Source: Amycolatopsis sp. NBC_01488
GTDB taxonomy: Bacteria > Actinomycetota > Actinomycetes > Mycobacteriales > Pseudonocardiaceae
Assembly: GCF_036227105.1 (NCBI RefSeq)
Contig: NZ_CP109434.1
Coordinates: 5,551,001 to 5,615,000, forward strand
Reading direction: 5' to 3'
Length of the DNA stretch: 64,000 nt
Below the pieces are notes generated by a model. It worked only from the letters and a program-made list of their open reading frames with translations. It did not search any database and had not been told where the DNA came from. A program made the translations under genes and the position numbers. Shown piece by piece: positions 16,806-26,200 of the stretch; within the stretch, counting starts at the first letter, position 1, and every line of letters starts with the position of its first letter.

Positions 16806-18061
16806 CCGCCGCGCACGCGGTCTCGCCGAACCTCGCGCTCGACGAGGCCGTGAGCCGGCGCCACGCGGCCGGGCAGCCGCTGATCCACCTCGGGTTCGGC
16901 GAGTCCCGGCTGCCCCTGCCGGACTTCCTGGCCGAGCGGCTGCTGGCCGGGGCCCGGCGCACCGCCTACGGACCGGTCGCCGGAGCGGACGACAGCCGGT
17001 CCGCCGCGGCGGGCTACTTCACCCGCCGGGGCCTGCCGACCGAGGCGAACCAGGTCGTGCTGGCGCCGGGGAGCAAGCCGCTGCTGCTCGCGCTGATGGC
17101 GGCGATCGACGGCGCGGTCGTCCTGCCGCGGCCCTGCTGGGTCACCTACGCCCCGCAGGCGCGGCTGTTCGGCCGCCCGGTGCTCGAGGTGCCCATCCCG
17201 GCCGGCTGCGGCGGAGTGCCCGAACCCGACCTGCTGCCCGGCGCGCTGCGGTCGTTCCGCGCGGCCGGCGGGCGTCCGCGGATGCTGCTGCTGACGCTGC
17301 CGGACAACCCCACCGGCACCCACGCGCCGCCCGACGTCGTGCGGCGGCTGTGCGAGATCGCCGAGGCCGAAGACCTGCTGATCGTCTCCGACGAGATCTA
17401 CCGCGACATCCTGCACGACCCGGCCGATCCGTTCGCGAGCCCGGCCGAGTTCGCGCCCGAGCGCACGGTGGTGACGTCCGGGCTGAGCAAGAGTCTCGCG
17501 CTCGGCGGCTGGCGGATCGGTTTCGCCCGGTTCCCGGCCACCGACGCCGGCCGGGCGCTGCGCTCCACCGTGCTGGGGCTGGCCAGCGAGATCTGGTCCA
17601 CCCTGGCGGGCCCGATGCAGGAGGTCGCCTGTCTCGCGCTGGCCGAGCCGCCCGAGGTGACCGCGCACCTGCGGGACAGCACGCGCCTGCACGGCGCCGT
17701 GGCGGACGCGGTGCACCGGATCGTCACCCGGGCGGGCGCGGTCTGCCGCCCGCCGACCGGCGGCTTCTACGTGTACCCCGACTTCGGGCCGGTGCGGGAC
17801 GTGCTGGCCGCGAAGGGGATCACCGGGTCGGCGTCGCTGCAGGAGCACCTGATCGACCGGCTGGGCGTTGCGGTGCTGGGCGGCGAGCACCTCGGCGACG
17901 ATCCCGGCGCGCTGCGGTTCCGCGCCGCGACGAGCATGCTGTACGGCGCCGACGACGCCGAGCGCTGGGCCGCGCTGCGGTCGCCGTCGCCGCTCACGCT
18001 GCCGCACACCGCGGCGACCCTCGCCGCTCTCGACGCGGCGTTCACCGGCTTGACCAGCTGA
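16802..18061 (+). CDS. PLP-dependent aminotransferase, class I/II (fold type I)
   Basis: 419 residues with the aspartate aminotransferase fold: APGSKPLLLALM, the substrate loop LPDNPTGTHAPP, VSDEIYRDI with the PLP-ring aspartate, and the Schiff-base lysine in SGLSKSLALGGWRIGF (Lys230). It is fused at the translational level to the KamA-like gene (ATGA overlap), so the two probably act on one substrate. It could transaminate a precursor or product of the radical SAM step. Substrate specificity cannot be read. A strong terminator follows 20 bases after the stop, so this is a two-gene operon. Confidence 0.87.
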   Translation: MTAAHAVSPNLALDEAVSRRHAAGQPLIHLGFGESRLPLPDFLAERLLAGARRTAYGPVAGADDSRSAAAGYFTRRGLPTEANQVVLAPGSKPLLLALMAAIDGAVVLPRPCWVTYAPQARLFGRPVLEVPIPAGCGGVPEPDLLPGALRSFRAAGGRPRMLLLTLPDNPTGTHAPPDVVRRLCEIAEAEDLLIVSDEIYRDILHDPADPFASPAEFAPERTVVTSGLSKSLALGGWRIGFARFPATDAGRALRSTVLGLASEIWSTLAGPMQEVACLALAEPPEVTAHLRDSTRLHGAVADAVHRIVTRAGAVCRPPTGGFYVYPDFGPVRDVLAAKGITGSASLQEHLIDRLGVAVLGGEHLGDDPGALRFRAATSMLYGADDAERWAALRSPSPLTLPHTAATLAALDAAFTGLTS

Positions 18062-18080
18062 ATCGCATAACGAACCCGTC

Positions 18081-18121
18081 AAGGCCATCTCAAGGGCGTC
18101 CGCTGCCCTTAAGATGGCCTT
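18081..18121 (+). terminator. Stem-loop terminator after the aminotransferase
   Basis: The arms AAGGCCATCTCAAGGGC (18081-18097) and its near-perfect complement (18105-18121, one mismatch) surround a 7-base loop GTCCGCT. It ends transcription of the radical SAM/aminotransferase operon before the PAS-LuxR gene. The trailing sequence is only weakly T-rich. Confidence 0.8.
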
Positions 18122-18404
18122 AACGTAGGTAAAAACGGATTGTGTTCTTTCGCCGGGCCTGGGTCGTGTCAACCGCCGGACGGGAATCGAGGAGAACATC
18201 TAAACCGCACCGACCGTACCGTTCGGTGGGTGCGGTCGCCGTACGGTCACCCGGAGTGCCACAGGATTAGGTCGCACTCACCCGTTCGTGTTGACGCTGG
18301 TGACCGCCCGTTCCTAGGGTGAGTCCCGACGGTGGTACGGCCGGTACCCGGCCCCCGAAGCCACCGGATCCCGCAACGCCCGACGACGAACCGGTGGTTT
18401 TCCC
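18122..18404 (+). promoter_or_regulatory. Upstream region of the PAS-LuxR regulator
   Basis: This 283-base non-coding stretch has two notable elements. One is an inverted repeat GACCGTAC (18212-18219) / GTACGGTC (18241-18248). The other is CTAGGGTGAGTCCCGAC (18314-18330), which resembles the CTVGGGAWWTCCCBAG operator of PimM-type PAS-LuxR regulators but with a one-base longer centre and several mismatches. Autoregulation is therefore possible but unproven. Confidence 0.4.
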
Positions 18405-19139
18405 ATGCCCGAAATCCAGGTCCACGACTCGGTGACCGACGAACGCCGTTCTCTTTTCTCCCCCGACCGCGAAAAGGAAATCGGGGGCGAATACCAAAGA
18501 ATGTTCTCGTCGTTCTTGGAGAATTCGGACGTCTCATCGGCGATCCTCGACGACCGGCTGCGGGTGGTCGCGGCGAACCGCGAACTGCTGGGCCTGTTCG
18601 ACCGGAGCGCGGCCGACGTCTGCCGCGCGGATCTACCCGGCTTGCTGCACCCGTTCGTCTCGGAGCGGGTCCAGCGCCGCCTCGGCCGGCTCGTGCGGGA
18701 GGGGGAGCGCGGGTTCCGCGAGCGGTTCACCCCGCTCGTGCCCGCGGCGGGTGCCCTGCCGGTGACGCTGATCGCGGCCGCCCTGCCCGGCCGCCGCCCG
18801 GCCGCCGCGGCGGCGCTGCTGCTCTTCCTGCCGGACCGCGCGCACCGGCGCGGCGTCGACCCGGCAGCCCGGAACCGGGCCATGAGCGAGATCGAGACAC
18901 AGATCCTGCAGGGCGTCGCGGCCGGGGCAAGCACCGCCGAACTGGCCCGGCGGCTGTACCTGTCCCGGCAGGGCGTGGAGTACCACATCCACCGGATGAT
19001 GCGGTTCCTCAAGGTGAAGAACCGGACGGAGCTGGTCTCCCGCGCGTATGTCGCCGGCCTGCTGGCTCCGGATGTCTGGCCGCCGCAGGTGCTGCCGGGG
19101 CGGTCGGCTGTCGCTCAGACCGCGGTGTCGGTTCGGTAG
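18405..19139 (+). CDS. PAS-LuxR family transcriptional regulator
   Basis: 244 residues. An N-terminal PAS-like sensor (about residues 30-125, SSAILDDRLRVVAANRELL) is followed by a LuxR-type helix-turn-helix (about 165-220: AELARRLYLSRQGVEYHIHR and LKVKNRTELVSRA). The order matches PimM-like pathway regulators found in polyene and other antibiotic clusters, where they activate the biosynthetic operons. Its place in the middle of the cluster, with its own upstream region, supports the same role here. The C-terminal tail DVWPPQVLPG is partly duplicated 120 bases downstream. ATG at 18405 is preceded by no strong Shine-Dalgarno element. Confidence 0.85.
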   Translation: MPEIQVHDSVTDERRSLFSPDREKEIGGEYQRMFSSFLENSDVSSAILDDRLRVVAANRELLGLFDRSAADVCRADLPGLLHPFVSERVQRRLGRLVREGERGFRERFTPLVPAAGALPVTLIAAALPGRRPAAAAALLLFLPDRAHRRGVDPAARNRAMSEIETQILQGVAAGASTAELARRLYLSRQGVEYHIHRMMRFLKVKNRTELVSRAYVAGLLAPDVWPPQVLPGRSAVAQTAVSVR

Positions 19140-19148
19140 GTTCATGTG

Positions 19149-19253
19149 GTGGCGGGCGCCGCGGATGTGGGGCGCCGCACGGGAAAGACCGCTGGACGTC
19201 CGGCCGCCACAGCTGCTGCCGGGCGCCGGTCAGGCCGCCGTGCCGGCCCGGTA
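19149..19253 (+). pseudogene. Duplicated tail of a PAS-LuxR gene (remnant)
   Basis: In frame with the TAG at 19251, the translation ends LDVRPPQLLPGAGQAAVPAR. This resembles the real regulator's end, DVWPPQVLPG...SVR (19071-19139). The DNA is also visibly similar (19195-19253 against 19071-19139). The upstream part shows no helix-turn-helix. It is either a decayed second regulator or a local tail duplication. It overlaps the 3' end of the opposing permease gene. Confidence 0.4.
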
Positions 19254-20024
19254 GATCCGCGTCCCCGCCGGGATCGCCACCACCAGCACCCCCGCCAGCA
19301 CGACGAGCGCGATCAGCGTCGCGTGGCGCTGGGGGAAGCCCGCTCCGGCGGTCGCCAGGTCCGGGTTGCCCCACAGGCGGCGGGTCGCGGCCACGACCGA
19401 GCTCACCGGGTTCCACGCGGACACCGTCGCGAGCCAGCCCGGCAGGCCGCGCAGTGGCACGAATGCGTTCGACACGAACGATCCGACGACCATGACCAGG
19501 GCGGCGATCGCGCTGATCGCCTCGGCGCCGCTGGTGGTCAGCCCGATGAGGGCACCGAGCCACAGCATCGCGTAGGCGAACAGGAGCAGCAGCCCGAAGC
19601 CGGCCAGGCCAGGCAGCAGTCCACTGTGGATCCGCCAGCCGATGGTGTACGCGATCCCGGTGGTGGCCGCGATCCCGGCCGCGGCCAGCGCGAGGTCCGA
19701 GAGCGTGTGCCCGAGCAGCACCGCCGACCGGGGGATCGGCAGCGAGCGGAACCGGTCGGCCAGCCCGCCGGCCAGGTCGTCGGCGATGCCGAGCCCGCTG
19801 GTGGCCACCAGCGTCAAGCCGACTTGCGCGGCGACCCCGGCGGTCAGGTAGTCGACGTAGGGCGCGCCGCCGGGGAGGGTGATCGAGCCGTCGAAGAGGA
19901 AGCCGAGCACCAGCACCAGGCTGATCGGCATGAGCAGGACGCCGACGATCTTCGCCGGCGACCGGACCGTCGCGCGCAACCGGCGTCCGGTCAGGGCAAC
20001 GACGTCGCTGAGGAGCGTGTTCAT
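19230..20024 (-). CDS. ABC-2 type exporter permease, DrrB-like
   Basis: 264 residues with six predicted membrane segments. Typical DrrB/ABC-2 features are the N-terminal LRATVRSPAKIVGVLLMPI, the GIADDLAGGLADRFRSLPIPR loop before an LLGHTLSDL helix, and the C-terminal NAFVPLRGLPGWL-like stretch followed by NPVSSVVAATRRLWG. It starts inside the stop codon of the ATPase gene (ATGA). With that ATPase it should export the cluster's product and give self-resistance, as DrrAB does for anthracyclines. Length is normal. Confidence 0.9.
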   Translation of the reverse strand: MNTLLSDVVALTGRRLRATVRSPAKIVGVLLMPISLVLVLGFLFDGSITLPGGAPYVDYLTAGVAAQVGLTLVATSGLGIADDLAGGLADRFRSLPIPRSAVLLGHTLSDLALAAAGIAATTGIAYTIGWRIHSGLLPGLAGFGLLLLFAYAMLWLGALIGLTTSGAEAISAIAALVMVVGSFVSNAFVPLRGLPGWLATVSAWNPVSSVVAATRRLWGNPDLATAGAGFPQRHATLIALVVLAGVLVVAIPAGTRIYRAGTAA

Positions 20025-20956
20025 ACCGCCTCCGAAGTGCGAGTGAGAGCGAAGAAGACGTCGTCGAGCGACGGGCGGCGCAAGGCGAAGTCCTGCACGG
20101 CGATGCCGTTCGCGTGGAGTTTTCCCGCCACCGTGGCGATTCCGGCCGTCCCGTCCGGGACGGGCGCGCTCAGCTTGCCGCCAGCGGATTCGACCGGACC
20201 GGCGACCGACGCGAGGATTTCCCGGGCTTCGGCCGCGCGGGCGGGATCGGCGACGGAGATCTCCAGCCATTCGCCGCCGACGTCGCGCTTGAGCTGCTCC
20301 GGGCTGCCCTCGGCGACGACCTTCCCGGCGTCGATGACCACGACGCGGTCGGCCAGCTTGTCGGCCTCTTCGAGGTACTGCGTGGTGAGCAGCACGGTGG
20401 TGCCGGCCGCCGCCTGCTCGCGGATGGCCGCCCACAGCACGGCCCGGCTGGCCGGGTCCAGCCCGGTGGTCGGCTCGTCGAGGAAGACGACCGGTGGCCG
20501 GGAGATCAGGCAGCTCGCGAGGTCGAGCCGGCGCCGCATGCCGCCGGAGTACGTCCGGACCTGCCGGTCGCCGGCGTCGGTGAGGTCGAACTGCGCCAGC
20601 AGCTCGCGGGCGCGGGACCTCGCGGGCGAGCGTCCGATGTGGAGCAACGTGCCCAGCAGCACCAGGTTCTCCCGGCCGGTCAGCCGGTCGTCGACGGCGG
20701 CGTACTGCCCGGTCAGCCCGATCCGCGTGCGCACTTCGGCCTGCTGCCGCACCACGTCGAGTCCGGCGACGAACGCCCGGCCCGAGTCCGGGACCAGCAG
20801 GGTGGACAGGATCCGCACGGTCGTCGTCTTGCCCGCCCCGTTGCGTCCCAGTACCCCCAGCACCGTGCCGGCCGGCACGTGCAGGTCCACCCCGCGCAAC
20901 GCCTGATGACTGCCGTACCGTTTGGTCAGACCCTCGGTTTCGATTGCTGCGGTCAC
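20021..20956 (-). CDS. ABC exporter ATP-binding protein, DrrA-like
   Basis: 311 residues from GTG at 20956: Walker A GRNGAGKTT, signature YSGGMRRRLDLA, Walker B PPVVFLDEPTTGLDP, then a DrrA-type C-terminal extension (GGEWLEISV and RRPSLDDVFFALT). I chose this GTG because the ABC domain begins at once (AAIETEGLTKRYG); an ATG at 20995 would add 13 residues. The gene is divergent from the long biosynthetic operon and coupled to the permease. Probable function is ATP-driven export of the lipopeptide product. Confidence 0.9.
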   Translation of the reverse strand: MTAAIETEGLTKRYGSHQALRGVDLHVPAGTVLGVLGRNGAGKTTTVRILSTLLVPDSGRAFVAGLDVVRQQAEVRTRIGLTGQYAAVDDRLTGRENLVLLGTLLHIGRSPARSRARELLAQFDLTDAGDRQVRTYSGGMRRRLDLASCLISRPPVVFLDEPTTGLDPASRAVLWAAIREQAAAGTTVLLTTQYLEEADKLADRVVVIDAGKVVAEGSPEQLKRDVGGEWLEISVADPARAAEAREILASVAGPVESAGGKLSAPVPDGTAGIATVAGKLHANGIAVQDFALRRPSLDDVFFALTRTSEAV

Positions 20957-21122
20957 TCCTCGGCCCTTCTCTTCCGGCGACGGCGCGGGTTCCATTCCAG
21001 CAGTGCGCCCGTTTGCCGCCCGCCAGCAGTGGTGGCGGATTGCCAGTGGCAGCGCGGCTAGCGTCATTTCCGCAAGCCACCCCAATGCCCCGGGAACTCC
21101 GGGCGGGAATCGGAGGGAAGAA
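20957..21122. promoter_or_regulatory. Divergent promoter region between exporter and main biosynthetic operon
   Basis: 166 bases drive the exporter (minus) and the 19-kb biosynthetic operon (plus). A CGGGAACTCCGGG element at 21091-21103 partly resembles a PAS-LuxR operator core (GGGAWWTCCC) and lies about 20 bases before the SbnB start. A GGAGGG ribosome binding site (about 21112-21117) precedes ATG 21123. I could not fix a -35/-10 pair. Confidence 0.45.
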
Positions 21123-22169
21123 ATGCCGGAGCGGAACGAAATTCCTCCTTTCGCGGTCATTTCCGGCCGGCAGGTGTCGAACGTACTGGCCGGGAACGAG
21201 AAGAAGGTCGTCGACCTCGTCGAGGCGGCCTACCGGCTGCACGGCGCCGGCGACACGGTCAACCCGCCGTCCTACTTCCTGCGGTTCCCGGACCGCCCGG
21301 ACTCCCGGATCATCGCGCTGCCCGCCTCACTCGGCGGTGCAGACGGCGTCGACGGTCTCAAGTGGATTTCCAGCTTCCCCGGCAACGTCCGGCACGGGAT
21401 CCCGCGGGCGTCGGCGGTGCTGATCCTCAACGACCCGGCCACCGGATATCCCTTGGCCTGCCTGGAAAGCTCGATCATCAGCGCCGCGCGCACGGCCGCC
21501 TCGGCCGCGCTGGCCGCGGCGGTGCTGAGCACGACCCGCGGCCGGCCGCGGCGGGTCGGGTTCGTCGGGACCGGCCTGATCGCCCGGTTCGTCCACACCT
21601 ACCTGCAGGCGACCGGCTGGGAGTTCGACGAGATCGGCGTGCACGACCTGCACGCGGAGTCGGCCGCCGGGTTCGGCGACTACCTCGCGGGCACCGGCAC
21701 GACCGCGCGGATCACCGGCCACGAAGACGCGCGGAGCCTGATCCGCGCGAGCGACCTGGTCGTGTTCGCCACCGTCGCCGCCGAACCGTACGTGACCGAC
21801 GTCGACTGGTTCGCCCACGACCCGCTGGTGCTCAACATCTCGCTGCGCGACATCGCCCCGGAGATCGTGCTGGTCTCCACCAACGTCGTCGACGACGTCG
21901 ACCACTGCCTCAAGGCGAACACGTCACCGCATCTGGCCGAGCAGCTGACCGGCGACCGGGGCTTCCTGTCCGGCACGCTGTTCGACGTGCTGACCGGCCG
22001 GCTCGAACCGCGGCCCGGCCGTCCGCTGATCTTCTCGCCGTTCGGCCTCGGGGTCCTCGACCTGGCGGTGGCGAAGTACGTCTACGACGAAACCGCCGCG
22101 GCGGGGGAGCTCCCGGTGATCGACGGCTTCTTCCACGAGCTGGACCGGCACCGGCCCGCGGCCCGCTGA
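21123..22169 (+). CDS. sbnB: 2,3-diaminopropionate biosynthesis protein SbnB-like (ACEGA dehydrogenase)
   Basis: 348 residues of the ornithine cyclodeaminase/mu-crystallin fold. The blocks GVDGLKWISSFPGN, SAVLILNDPATGYPLACLE and SIISAARTAASAA match SbnB rather than ornithine cyclodeaminase, and a Rossmann motif GFVGTGLIARF follows. SbnB uses NAD to oxidise and hydrolyse N-(1-amino-1-carboxyl-2-ethyl)-glutamate, giving L-2,3-diaminopropionate and 2-oxoglutarate. The SbnA partner lies 57 bases downstream. Together they explain the two NRPS modules with acidic, diamino-acid type pockets. ATG 21123 is preceded by GGAGGG. It is the first gene of the long operon. Confidence 0.88.
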   Translation: MPERNEIPPFAVISGRQVSNVLAGNEKKVVDLVEAAYRLHGAGDTVNPPSYFLRFPDRPDSRIIALPASLGGADGVDGLKWISSFPGNVRHGIPRASAVLILNDPATGYPLACLESSIISAARTAASAALAAAVLSTTRGRPRRVGFVGTGLIARFVHTYLQATGWEFDEIGVHDLHAESAAGFGDYLAGTGTTARITGHEDARSLIRASDLVVFATVAAEPYVTDVDWFAHDPLVLNISLRDIAPEIVLVSTNVVDDVDHCLKANTSPHLAEQLTGDRGFLSGTLFDVLTGRLEPRPGRPLIFSPFGLGVLDLAVAKYVYDETAAAGELPVIDGFFHELDRHRPAAR

Positions 22170-22226
22170 CCCGGACCGCGGCGAACCCGCCCGGCCCAGT
22201 TTCTCCCGCACGAACAGGGGTTGTGC

Positions 22227-23222
22227 GTGCCCATCATCTCGGCTCCGCAGGAATACAACGAAGACAACCTGTACGTGGATCTGCGGCCGGTCTTCGGCCC
22301 CGCCCTGTACCTCAAGTGCGAGGCGTTCAACTTCGCCGGCTCGGTCAAGCTGAAGGCCGCGCGGGAGATGATCACGAGCGCGGAGCGGCGTGGCCTGCTC
22401 ACGCCCGGCGCTACGCTGGTGGAATCCTCCTCGGGCAACCTCGGCGTCGCGTTGAGCATGATCGCCGCCGACCGCGGCTACGGCTTCGTCTGCGTGACCG
22501 ACGCGCGCTGCAACGAGGCGACCCGGCGGATGATGGAGGCCTTCGGCGCCCGCGTGCACGTCGTCACCGAGCCGGCCGCCGAGGGCGGGTTCCTCGGCGC
22601 GCGCATCGCCTGCGTGCGGACGCTGTGCGCGCGGAACGGGTTCGTGTGGCTGAACCAGTACGGGAACCGGGACAACTGGATGGCGCACTACCTGACGACC
22701 GCGCCCGCCATCGCCCGGCAGTTCCCCGACGTCGACGTCCTGTTCGTCGGCGCGGGCACCACCGGGACGCTGATGGGGTGCGCCCGGTACTTCCGCACCG
22801 CCCGGCGGGCACCGCGGATCGTGGCCGTGGACGTCGAGGGGTCGGTGACCTTCGGCCGGGCGCCCGCGCGCCGGCTGATCCCGGGGCTGGGCACCAGCGT
22901 CCGCCCGGGGATCCTCAACGAGTCCTTTGTGGACGAAGTGGTGCACGTGACCGAACCGGACGCCGTGCGCCGGTGCCGCGAGCTGGCCCGGCGGGGCTTC
23001 CTGTTCGGCGGGTCCACCGGCACCGTGATCGCGGGCGCGCTGGCCTGGCTGGACGTCAACGCGGGGAGCTCGCCGGCCACCGCCGTCGCCATCGCGCCGG
23101 ACTTCGGCGAGCGCTACCTCGCCACCGTCTACGACGACGCCTGGGTGCGCGAGTCCTACTGGCCCGAATACGAACCGGCGTACGAAGACGGCCGGCTGTC
23201 CGAACTGAACGCCGCGCACTGA
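22227..23222 (+). CDS. sbnA: 2,3-diaminopropionate biosynthesis protein SbnA-like (PLP, fold type II)
   Basis: 331 residues of the cysteine synthase fold. The PLP lysine lies in FNFAGSVKLKAA (the usual motif is GSxK), the substrate loop is ESSSGNLGVAL, and the phosphate-binding loop is GAGTTGTLMG. SbnA condenses O-phospho-L-serine with glutamate to make the substrate of SbnB. Pairing with SbnB is what separates it from ordinary cysteine synthases. I chose GTG 22227, with AGGGG about 6 bases before it; TTG at 22221 would sit directly on that site. It lies 16 bases before the NRPS gene. Confidence 0.88.
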   Translation: MPIISAPQEYNEDNLYVDLRPVFGPALYLKCEAFNFAGSVKLKAAREMITSAERRGLLTPGATLVESSSGNLGVALSMIAADRGYGFVCVTDARCNEATRRMMEAFGARVHVVTEPAAEGGFLGARIACVRTLCARNGFVWLNQYGNRDNWMAHYLTTAPAIARQFPDVDVLFVGAGTTGTLMGCARYFRTARRAPRIVAVDVEGSVTFGRAPARRLIPGLGTSVRPGILNESFVDEVVHVTEPDAVRRCRELARRGFLFGGSTGTVIAGALAWLDVNAGSSPATAVAIAPDFGERYLATVYDDAWVRESYWPEYEPAYEDGRLSELNAAH

Positions 23223-23238
23223 CCGGGAGCACACCAGC

Positions 23239-26200
23239 ATGTCGCAGAATCCATCCGGGGCCGCCCTGCCGCTGTCGGCCGCGCAGCTCGAAGTCTGGTA
23301 CGCCCAGCAGCTCGACCCGGGCAACCCGATCTGGAACATCGCCGAGTACTACGAGATCGACGGCCCGCTGCGCGAGGACGTCTTCGCCGACGCCGTGCGC
23401 CGCGCGGTGACCGAGGCGGAGTGCCTGCGGGTGCGGTTCCACGTCGAGGGCGACACCGTGCGCCAGGTCGTCGAGCCGCTGACGGGGTCGCCGTTGACCG
23501 TGCTCGATTTCGCCGCGGAGCAGGACGCGCTGGAGTGGATGCGGGCCGACGTCCGCCGTCCCGTGGACCCGGCGGATCCTGGCGCGGCGTTGTCCGAGCT
23601 GGCCCTGCTCAGGCTGGATTCCGGCAAGCACTACTTCTACACGCGGGCGCACCACATCCTGTGGGACGGCTTCAGCGAAGCGGTGTTCGTGCGGCGCGTC
23701 GCCGCGATCTACACCGCGCTCGTCGAAGGCGGCGACCCGGCCGAGGGCGCATTCGAACCGCTCTCGGTGCTGCTGGCCGACGAACAGTCCTATCTGGACT
23801 CGAAGCAGGCCGAGCGTGACCGCGAGTTCTGGGCCGGCCGGTTTGCGGAGACCCCGGAGCTGACCTCCGTGGCGAGCCGTCCGGTGGTGCCCGCGGACGG
23901 CTTCCTCCGGCGCGGCGCGACCCTGGACGCGACCGCCGCCGAGGCCCTGCGCGCGCTGGCGTGGGAGGACCGGGCCGCCTGGCCGACGTTCGTGATCGCC
24001 GCGATGGGCGCGTACCTGCAGCGGCTGACCGGCGGCCCCGAGGTCGTCCTGGCGCTGCCGGTGACCGCCCGCACCACCGACGCGACGCGCGCGATTCCCG
24101 GCATGCGCGCCAACGTGCTGCCGCTGCCCCTGGCGATCCGCCCGGCGATGACCCGCGGCGAGCTGCTCGGCCACGTCGGCAAGGAGGTCCGGCGGACGCT
24201 GAAGCACCAGCGCCACCGCGGCCGCGAGGTGCGCGGGCTGATCGGCCTGCCGCCGACCGACACGCGGCCGTTCGGGCCGGAGCTGAACGTCGCGTCCTTC
24301 GTGGAGCAGCTGCGGTTCGGCCCGTGCCCGGGCCGCACGCACAACCTGTCCACCGCGCCGAACGACGACCTCTCCATCACCGTGTACGACACCGAGGACG
24401 GCGAGCTCGGCGTCCTCTTCGACGGCAACCCGCGGCTCTACACCGCGGCCGACCTCGACCGGCTGGCCCACCGGTTCCTCGGCTACCTGCGCGACCTGGG
24501 GAACTGGCCGGCGGACCGGCCGCTGGGCGGGATCGACGTGCTCGACGCCGCCGAGCGCGAGCTGCTGGCCCGGTGGACCGGCACCTGCGGCGCCACGGAA
24601 TTCACCGGCGTCGTCGAGCGGATCGACGCGATCGCCACCGCCCGGCCGGATGCAGTCGCGGTGGTCGACGACGCCGGTGAGACCACTTACGCGGACCTGG
24701 GCGGCCGCGCGGCCGCCGTCGCGCGGCAGCTGCGGGACCGCGGGCTCGCGAAGGGGGACCGGGTCGGCATCCTGGCCGGGCCCGGCGGCGGGTTCATCGC
24801 GGCGATGGCCGGCGTCTGGGCCGCGGGCGGCGCCTACGTCCCGCTCGACCCGAGCGCCCCGGCCGTCCGCACGGCGCAGCTGATCGCCGAAAGCGGGGCC
24901 ACGGCGGTGATCGCGGCCCCCGAGCACCGGGAAGCCGCCGTCGCGCTCGGCGTGGACCCGGTCGTGCCGGCCGGGACCGCCGGCCGCCTGCTCGACGTCG
25001 CGGTGCCCACCACGCCCGACGACCTCGCCTACGTCCTGTTCACCTCCGGCTCGACCGGCACGCCCAAGGGCGCGATGGTCACCCACGGCGGGCTGGTCAA
25101 CCACCTCCAGGCCAAGATCGACGACCTCGGCCTGCGCGGCGAGGACGTCGTGGTGCAGAACGCGCCGCTGTCGTTCGACATCTCGATCTGGCAGATGGTC
25201 TGCGTCCTAGTGCTCGGCGGCCGCGTGCGCGTGGTCGGCCGGGAGGTCGCTGGTGACCCGGCGGCGCTGTTCGGCCTCACCGCCCGCGAGAGCGTGACGA
25301 TCCTCGAGGTCGTGCCCTCGCTGCTGCGGGCCGCACTCGACTCCTGGGACGACGGCGCGCCGGCGCCGGAGCTGCCGGTCCTGCGCGAGCTGGTGGTGAC
25401 CGGTGAGCCGCTGCCCCCGGACCTGTGCCGCCGCTGGTTCTCGCGGTTCGCCGGGATCCCGATCGTCAACGCCTACGGGCCGACCGAGTGCGCCGACGAC
25501 GTCACACACGCCGTGCTCACTTCCGCCGGCCCGCTCGACGGGCCGCTCGTGCCGATCGGGCACGCCGTGCGCAACACCCGGCTCTACGTGCTCGGCGACG
25601 GCCTGCGCCCGGTCCCGCCCGGCGTGCCGGGGGAGCTGTACGTCGCCGGGCACGGCGTCGGCCGCGGCTACCTGGCCGACCCCGGCCGGACCGCCACGAC
25701 GTTCCTGCCGGACCCGTTCCAGCCCGGCTCGGGCGCGCGGATGTACCGCACCGGCGACCTCGTGCGCCACCGCACGGATGGGCAGCTGGAGTTCCTCCGC
25801 CGCCGCGACCGCCAGGTCAAGATCCGCGGGCACCGCATCGAGATCGGCGAGGTCGAGGTCGCGCTGCGCGGGCTGCCCGGCGTGACCGACGCCGTGGTGG
25901 TCGTGGGCACCGACCCGGCCGGGCAGAAGCGGCTCGTGGGCTACGTCGTCGGCGACGGCGACCCCGAGCAGTGGCGGTCCATGACGGCCGAGCGGCTGCC
26001 GGCGCACCTGGTGCCGTCGGTGTTCGAAGCGCTGCCGGCGCTGCCGCTCACCCCCAACGGCAAGGTCGACCTCAAGGCGCTGCCGGAGCCCAGGGTGGCC
26101 ACCGGCGCCGACGCCCGCGCCCCGCGGACCGCTAACGAGGAGCTGGTGACCACGGCGTTCGCCGAGGTCCTCGACGTGGCGCGGGTCGGCGTCGACGACG

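Noticed and set aside
21123..22169. Ornithine cyclodeaminase for proline supply
   Set aside because: The fold fits, but the conserved blocks match SbnB and the SbnA partner follows; no proline-type A domain is seen.
22227..23222. Ordinary cysteine synthase
   Set aside because: Pairing with SbnB and adjacency to diamino-acid A domains fit SbnA better.
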